From Spinacia oleracea (taxonomy: Eukaryota > Streptophyta > Magnoliopsida > Caryophyllales > Amaranthaceae), in the NCBI RefSeq assembly GCF_020520425.1, contig NC_079491.1, positions 6,001,143 through 6,065,142 on the forward strand: a stretch of 64,000 bases of DNA, in the 5' to 3' direction. Within the stretch, counting starts at the first letter, position 1; each line of letters opens with the position of its first letter. The notes under the pieces were generated by a model. The model was not told where the DNA came from. It saw nothing but the letters and a program-made list of their open reading frames with translations, and ran no database searches. Of this stretch, positions 58,108 to 64,000 are shown piece by piece. Position numbers and translations under genes: made by a program.

Positions 58108-58325
58108 CTTACAACTAAGATTGGTTAAAAGACCGGATATGTTTGTGTTCGGACTGTTAATAATCGAATATAACGATTCTAAATCCAAACTTAACCAATT
58201 GATTTAAACAGGCTGAAAAACTCAACTCGTTTATTAAAATGGTTACACATTTCATCTGTTTAACCCATTTATACGTAATTTTTGTGACTACTAAAATTTA
58301 ATTGGTTGAAACTAAATATTTTTCA

Positions 58326-58797
58326 ACAATCTTATTAATGTCAGATTATTTAATGACGGATCGACGGGCAAAAATTTGAAATTTCATCCCTTTTGTTAAA
58401 ATATTCTATGACAAGTCATTTGGACCCGTCATAATGTCATTGCTCCGCAAATGGCCTTACTTGGCCAAAAAATTGCATAACCTTAGTTAAATTTTCATTA
58501 TTTCGTATTAAAAATATTTAATGTAGTTAACTTTCATTATCTTTTCTTTTTAATAGTGACCCAATTTAGTACTAAGTTCCACAAAATAATCTACGGAGTA
58601 CTAACAATCCTCTTTCAATTACCTTCCAAAGTCTAAATTTTCGAAACACATAATACATGTCGTTTATCGTTAGGTTGACAGGTTTTCCTTAACCACATTT
58701 AATTTTGGGGAATCGAGGTAGAAGCTGAGTGTGTGACTGCATCTTTTTGGTGGAAACTGGAAAGTCGTCGACAAGTCAACTATCATCATATCTATCA
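58326..58797. repeat. Upstream copy of a ~480-bp direct duplication (WAK 5' flank)
   Basis: Colinear with 59352-59836. Shared blocks include TTTAATGTAGTTAA, AGGTTGACAGGTTTT, TTTTTGGTGGAAACTGGAAA and GTCGTCGWCAAGTCAAC. The copies have diverged by substitutions and small indels. Confidence 0.88.
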
Positions 58798-58862
58798 CAT
58801 AATATCTATTAAAGCAATTATTTTTTTGGATTTTTTTTCCAACTCTTATACACTATTTTTTT

Positions 58863-58985
58863 AAAAAAAATTGGGTGCGAATGAGCCACAAGAGTAATAT
58901 AAATTACAAATCGGCACGGGGAGATTCGGATCTGAGACTTATTGTACACATGCCTTCAGTATTAACCACTAGGCTAAGACATCAT
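58863..58985 (-). mobile_element. Probable tRNA-derived SINE with T-rich tail
   Basis: On the minus strand, a TTAGCCTAGTGGTTAAT A-box and a CAGATCCGAATCTCC B-box are followed by a body ending TGGCTCATTCGCACCC and a T-rich tail. The tail end also occurs near 3586-3635. A clear target duplication is not seen. Confidence 0.65.
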
Positions 58986-59024
58986 TGATTTTCTAATTAA
59001 TTAGTTGTAACTAAATACTCCTAA

Positions 59025-59335
59025 GAGCATCTCCAATGGTTGTAGCTAGGGACTAGCTTGAAATTTATAAAAGTTTCAAGCTAATAGCTAGACCATTGGA
59101 GTGAAACTAATAAATTAGCTTGACCAAGCAAATTAGCTTAAACAAGCTAATTTGCTTGACAACTAGCTCTCAAAATTGTCAAATAATTAATTGACAAGTG
59201 GACAAGTGGGACAAATTTAAATAACAAGCTAGTTGCTAGCCATTGGAACACAAATTAGCTAAACAATTAAATAACTTGAAATCTTATGTGGCATAACAAG
59301 CTAATTATCAAATTAGCTTACCATTGTAGATGCTC
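59025..59335. mobile_element. PIF/Harbinger-like MITE (GAGCATCTCCAATGG type)
   Basis: A 311-bp element with ends GAGCATCTCCAATGG and GAGCATCTACAATGG (reverse), flanked by TAA on both sides. It lies between the two copies of the WAK 5'-flank duplication. Confidence 0.9.
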
Positions 59336-59351
59336 TAAGTAGAAGTATCTT

Positions 59352-59836
59352 TTAACAATATACTTAATGATAGACTATTAATGACGGGCACAAATCTTGT
59401 CCCTTTTGTTAAAACTTCTATGATAAGGTATTTGGACCCTTCATAATGTCATTGCTTCGCCAGTGGCCTACTTGGCTAAAAAATTGCATAGTTTAGTTAA
59501 ATTTTCATTAATTTGTATTTAAGATATTTAATGTAGTTAATTTCATTAACTTTTTAATAATAATAATAGTGACCCAATTTAGTTCAATTTCTGGATCCGC
59601 CACTGATAATAATGTCTACAAAATCTGCTAACAACCCTATTTCGATTGCCTTTTGCGACCTGGGTAGTTACTCTTTCAAAGTATGAATTTTTGTAACACA
59701 AAATACTTGTCCTTTATTATTAGGTTGACAGGTTTTTCTTAACCACATTTCAATTTTGTGTAATTGAGGAGGACTACATCTTTTTGGTGGAAACTGGAAA
59801 GTCGTCGTCAAGTCAACTATCACCATATTTATTTCA
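59352..59836. repeat. Proximal copy of the ~480-bp direct duplication (WAK promoter)
   Basis: The gene-proximal partner of 58326-58797. It ends about 155 bp before the WAK start codon and so overlaps the likely promoter. Confidence 0.88.
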
Positions 59837-59870
59837 AAAAACTTTATATCCAGCTGAAGCTATAATCCAG

Positions 59871-59884
59871 TTCTTTATATATGC
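59871..59884 (+). promoter_or_regulatory. TATA box of the WAK gene
   Basis: CTTTATATATGCAAC, about 115 bp upstream of the start codon, gives a plausible transcription start near 59905. Confidence 0.55.
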
Positions 59885-59990
59885 AACATAATTCTTCCAT
59901 TTCTACTACTCCACATACAATTCTTTTTTCTTAAGTGTAGAAAACCATCACATACTTAATTCTCTACTAAAACCCTTTCAAGTTTCAACC

Positions 59991-62900
59991 ATGGGTTATT
60001 TAAGTTATGTTCTTGTACTAACAGTTTCCGTGTGTTGGGTGTTGACACCACTCATGTTGGGAGACGAAGTGTCATCACCCCAAGTAATAGCCCCACATTG
60101 TTCACCTAAGTGTGGAAATATCACCATTCCTTACCCGTTTGGTATTGAAGATGGTTGTTACTTTGATGAACACAGTAACAAAACTACTCAACAACTGTTC
60201 AAAATCAATTGTACTAGTGATTCTAGTACTCCAACACCAATACCAATACCAATACCAATTCTTGGTGAAAATATTCAAGTAGTCAACATTTCAATACAAG
60301 GGGGTGAACTCCGCATTTACACAAACACAATTTCTTACCGGTGTCATAGTTACAATAACCAAAGTAATAACCAAAGTCGTAGGTCGGGCTTCGTTCAAGG
60401 CCCGAAATGGAGTAGTGTCAACCTAGCAAGATTTACCCTATCTAGCACAAAAAACGTCTTAGTTGCAATAGGTTGCGACACCTATGCCTGGTTTAAAGGG
60501 GTACGAAATAGCACGAGCTATTCCACAGGATGCATGGCTCAATGCGTCCAAACAACTGATGCAATGGATGATGAGTGTTCTGGGATTGGTTGCTGTCAAG
60601 CTTCCATTCCTAGTGGAACTATCAATGTCAATGTTTCTACTCACACTTTTAATAATCAAACATTCGTTTATGATTTCAACCCATGTAGTGCTGCGTTTGT
60701 TGTGGCGAAAGATGCTTTTAAATTCTATCGAGATAGTTTAAGAAATGAGTTAAACTATTACAGGGAGTTGAAGCTTCCATCGGTACTCAGTTGGACTATT
60801 GGACAACAGAATTGTTCATTGGCGAAAGCGAATGGTGAAGGTGAAGGTGAAGGTGAAGGTGAAAGCTACTTGTGTAAAGAAAACTCAGAATGTTATGATC
60901 CGGTGAATGAATTAGGATATCGTTGTAAGTGCAAGGATGGTTACTCTGGTAACCCTTACCTTCCTCAAGGCTGCAAAGGTAATATTTCCTCTGTCCCTTA
61001 ATACTCGCACTGTTTTGCACTATTCACATAATTCACTTTTAGAATATGTATTTAAAGATATTGGGGGGTCAAAGTTGTACATTGTCAAGTGTGTTCGGTC
61101 AAAACGGTGCGAGTATTAAGGAACGGAGGAAGTACTCTGAATCTTTAATTAATTATCTTTTAATAAAAATTAAAAAATTTAGTTCTAGATCCGTATGTAG
61201 AATTATATCTTGTGGACTTTAAACTACCTAGACGTGTTCAATGAGCTGTTAGATACTCCCTCCGTCTCTTAATACTCGCATCGATTTAACCGGTGCGGAA
61301 TTTAAGACACTTGGATTGACTTATTAATTTAATAGTGTTAGTTGATAGTGGAGTATTTTTTTTAATATAGTTAGTGGGAAATGAGTAAGGGATGGGGAGT
61401 GGTGAGTGGGGTATGTGAATTTTTAAATGATTTTTTGTAGGGAATAGTGGTGTAGGTGGGTTAGTGGTAAGTGTGAGAAATAATATAATATTGGTAAGAA
61501 TTTCCATTTATAGAAACAATGCAAGTATTAAGGGACGGCCCGAAAAGAAAAGCGGTGCGAGTATTAAGGGACGGAGGGAGTAATAGTCTTCACTTTGTAT
61601 TTGTATGTGTATGAGTATATGTGATGGGTGTAGTTGATGGGCCAAGTGGAGTATTGAGTTTGATGTGCTAGTATTTTGTGCCATTAATATGGCTAATTAA
61701 CTTTAATATTTTGTTATTAATTAATTATTTATTTTAATAGGATCATACCAATGTACGTTGTCCAAACTCTTGGATATGTAAACCACTATGTTTTCCTTAG
61801 GTGTATTATATAAATTATTAAAAAACAAACCGATAGATGGATAGATCTGGTGATATATATATTAATCTATCCGAATTCGATCTACCATTACATAAGAATA
61901 TTGGCGTATGTAACCCAGTCCAGTCCATTTAATTTTGGTTGGTCCAACCCATTAAGATTGTTAATATAGCCCGATCCGATCCATTTAACCTCGGCCCAGC
62001 CCGGTCCTAACCCGGCCCGATGAACTGGTCTAGTCCCTACTATTGAAGTATTGATGTAGTAGCTATGGTCTATGGAGATACTAACCATAGTAAAGCAAAG
62101 AGTTGATCTTATCATAGGTAAAAAGACGTCTCAAGTTGATAAAGCTTGGTTTGCATCCATAGAAAAAAAAATACTAAAAAGTTAGGTACTTGTGTTTTAT
62201 TGTACGACTTCGGCCCCTGTTTTGCTGTAACTCTGTAAGCATTGAAGTTGGGGGTCCTTCTTAAAAGGTTTGTCCCCACTCTTAAATTCTTAATTGGTTG
62301 TATCACGTACGAATGTATGATTGATGTTGCCAATAATTTTACTTATTTACCCAAAAAAATAAAACATGTATTATGTATCTCTATTATGTAAAGAGGGATG
62401 GTTATTTTCGTAACAACACTTTTGGTATTCCCAAGAAAAAGACTAAACTACACCAATTTTATCTTACTCCCTCCGTCCCAAAATTAAGTGCCTGTTTTCC
62501 ATTTTGGGTGTCCTAAAATGTTGTGCCTGTTTTCCATTTTGGGTGTCCCAAAATGTGGTCCAATATTTAATATTTGTACCTAGAAAATAGTGTGATCCTA
62601 TCATTAATGTTTCTATCATGAAAATGTGGTCCTATAATATAATATTTTTTGTCTTTTTGTTTAAAAAATAAAATAAATTGTACTTAAAGTACAATAACAT
62701 TAATAGTTCATCATGTTATTTTTCAAGTTTCTTAATCCCCGTGAAAAAGGTCAAACAAGCACTATATTGTGGGACAGAGGGAGTACAATTTAATTGAATT
62801 CTAAATTTGATAATTTAGTGACTTCAGTAACAAATTAGGAAACCCATATGGGTCATAATGGTGGAAGATAAATATATGTCGGTTAAGATAAGTCATACAC

Positions 62901-63765
62901 AATCAAATCATGGTCAATAATAATTGTAATTTCATTGATTGACAAAGCCAAAGAAAATTGATTTGTCTTATTAGCTTCTGTATATATTGTGTGATCTTTA
63001 TTCTTATCCTTATTTGTATAGATTGTAATCAAGTAGTAGCAATTATGCTCATGTATCAATATATATTTAAATGCTCTCCTTTCAATGAAATACTTAAGCT
63101 TCTCTAAATGGTAGCAAGAGCTATTGATCTCTATTTTTTCCTCTTCTTCTATCTCTTGTCATCATGAATCAATCTGTTGATCGAGCATATTTAAATGATA
63201 CTTCATATATGTTAACTTTGTTTGAGTCAAGTGATCAAATTGATTAAAGCTTCTCTATTTTATATTATATGTTTAAGATTTTGATTTCTTGTCATGTAAA
63301 GGTATGAGTTACACAGTTACACTATTTAGATTGCAAGATTGATGTATTGTATGCTCCCACTGTTTTAAAATATGAACTTTGCGTATAATTTTTTAGTGTC
63401 TAATATTCGTTTCGGTTAATTATAATAACACAATTTTAAATTTTTATATATTTCGCATACATCGCATGCTTATAAGACTAGTAAAATACACGTTAAAAGC
63501 CCAAACTATCTTATTTTCATTTATTTACCGAAATTATTACTCGTACATAGCATGTTGCATGCTAATTGTGATTTCTGGATAATAATATCAATAGATGTTG
63601 ACGAGTGCATGGGGGCACATGATTGTGACAAGCCAACATATTGTATCAACATTGATGGAGGTCATTATTGTAAATGTCCGAAAGGCTATCACGGGAAAGG
63701 CACCAAAACTGACCCTTGCATTTCCAGTAGAAAGGCTTGGCTAACACCAGTCTTGGCCAGTGCAG
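59991..63765 (+). CDS. Wall-associated receptor kinase, exons 1-2 (partial)
   Basis: A plasma-membrane receptor kinase whose ectodomain contacts cell-wall pectin. Exon 1 (59991-60978) encodes a signal peptide (to ~residue 24), the GUB_WAK pectin-binding module starting CSPKCGNITIPYPFGIEDGC, many N-glycosylation sites, a second Cys-rich module (GCMAQCV, DDECSGIGCCQASIP) and an EGF-like repeat (CKENSECYDPVNELGYRCKC). Exon 2 (63595-63765) encodes a calcium-binding EGF module (DVDECMGAHDCDKPTYC ... YCKCPKGYHG). The exons join in phase (GCAAAG/ATGTTGAC), and exon 2 ends at a GTAACT donor. The membrane span and kinase exon lie beyond the window. Intron 1 is 2,616 bp and holds three MITEs. Two in-frame microsatellites give PIPIPIPI and GEGEGEGEGE. 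Confidence 0.94.
60985..61132. mobile_element. Stowaway-like MITE at the WAK intron 1 donor
   Basis: A 148-bp element with ends TTTCCTCTGTCCCTTAATAC and CTTCCTCCGTTCCTTAATAC (reverse), TA on both sides. It begins 6 nt inside intron 1; the left TA supplies bases +5 and +6 of the donor (GTAATA). Confidence 0.9.
61256..61580. mobile_element. Stowaway-like MITE in WAK intron 1
   Basis: A 325-bp element with ends CTCCCTCCGTCTCTTAATAC and CTCCCTCCGTCCCTTAATAC (reverse), TA flanks. Same family as 6205 and 6661. Confidence 0.93.
62467..62783. mobile_element. Stowaway-like MITE in WAK intron 1
   Basis: A 317-bp element with ends CTCCCTCCGTCCCAAAATTA and CTCCCTCTGTCCCACAATAT (reverse), TA flanks. A 24-bp internal block (GCCTGTTTTCCATTTTGGGT) is duplicated. 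Confidence 0.92.
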
Positions 63766-64000
63766 GTAACTACATATTCAAAATGCACATATTTTATTTC
63801 TCATAGTAATATTACTATTTTACTATCTCCGTTTTAAAAATATATTTACTCCTACTATTTGCACGGATTCCGGTACAATGTTTGATCTTTAATATATCCA
63901 ATTCTGTATGGTAAAAATTACAAAAAAGTTGATATTTATAAAATACCTTTTGAGACGAATCTAACAAGATATCTCGTGATAATTTTTGATAGATATAATA

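Noticed and set aside
1-64000. CRISPR arrays, operons, prophage or bacterial features
   Set aside because: The window is plant nuclear DNA; the tandem repeats seen lack CRISPR-like repeat-spacer order.

Overview
This window is plant nuclear DNA. It is AT-rich, its genes have GT-AG introns, it carries a nuclear-type tRNA-Arg, and its gene families are plant-specific (R2R3-MYB, HDA6-type deacetylase, BASS transporter, wall-associated kinase). Miniature transposons with TA-flanked ends of the form CTCCCTCCGTCCC are abundant. The overall look suggests a eudicot, perhaps Caryophyllales/Amaranthaceae (spinach or beet relatives). That placement is inference only.

Layout. At 1-322 is the 5' end of an R2R3-MYB gene (minus strand), cut by the window edge. 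From 0.6 to 31.9 kb there is essentially no intact host gene. This stretch is layered transposons: Mutator-like MITEs with 9-bp target duplications, a MITE interrupted by a Helitron, a 5'-truncated LINE, a tRNA-derived SINE, two CACTA-type MITEs, a probable 1.46-kb solo LTR, and a 6.7-kb composite element (22.5-29.2 kb). The composite element is filled with ATAGTTACT-like motifs and was itself invaded by a 2.75-kb solo LTR.

From 32.1 to 39.2 kb a multi-exon gene of unknown product runs on the minus strand, with signs of decay in one exon. From 42.4 to 48.7 kb an intact class I (RPD3/HDA6-type) histone deacetylase gene runs on the plus strand with five coding exons and a spliced 3'UTR. Its intron 1 holds a ghost copy of the end of exon 1, and a decayed copy of exon 3 lies 10 kb downstream. 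A BASS1-like transporter exon fragment (minus, ~50 kb) is separated by a 1.06-kb Mutator-like element from a single-exon gene for a plastid-targeted spermidine-synthase-fold protein (51.4-52.5 kb). A two-exon gene for a 92-residue secreted peptide precursor, which I cannot assign to a family, lies at 54.8-55.3 kb. A tRNA-Arg(UCU) gene is at 57.0-57.1 kb, and the first two exons of a wall-associated kinase gene run from 60.0 kb to the right edge.

The genes do not form a pathway; they are a normal unrelated plant neighbourhood. The most interesting content is structural: nested insertions that can be read to the base, gene fragments related to the resident HDAC, a duplicated WAK 5' flank, a MITE six bases inside a WAK intron, the composite motif-array element, and the orphan secreted-peptide gene.
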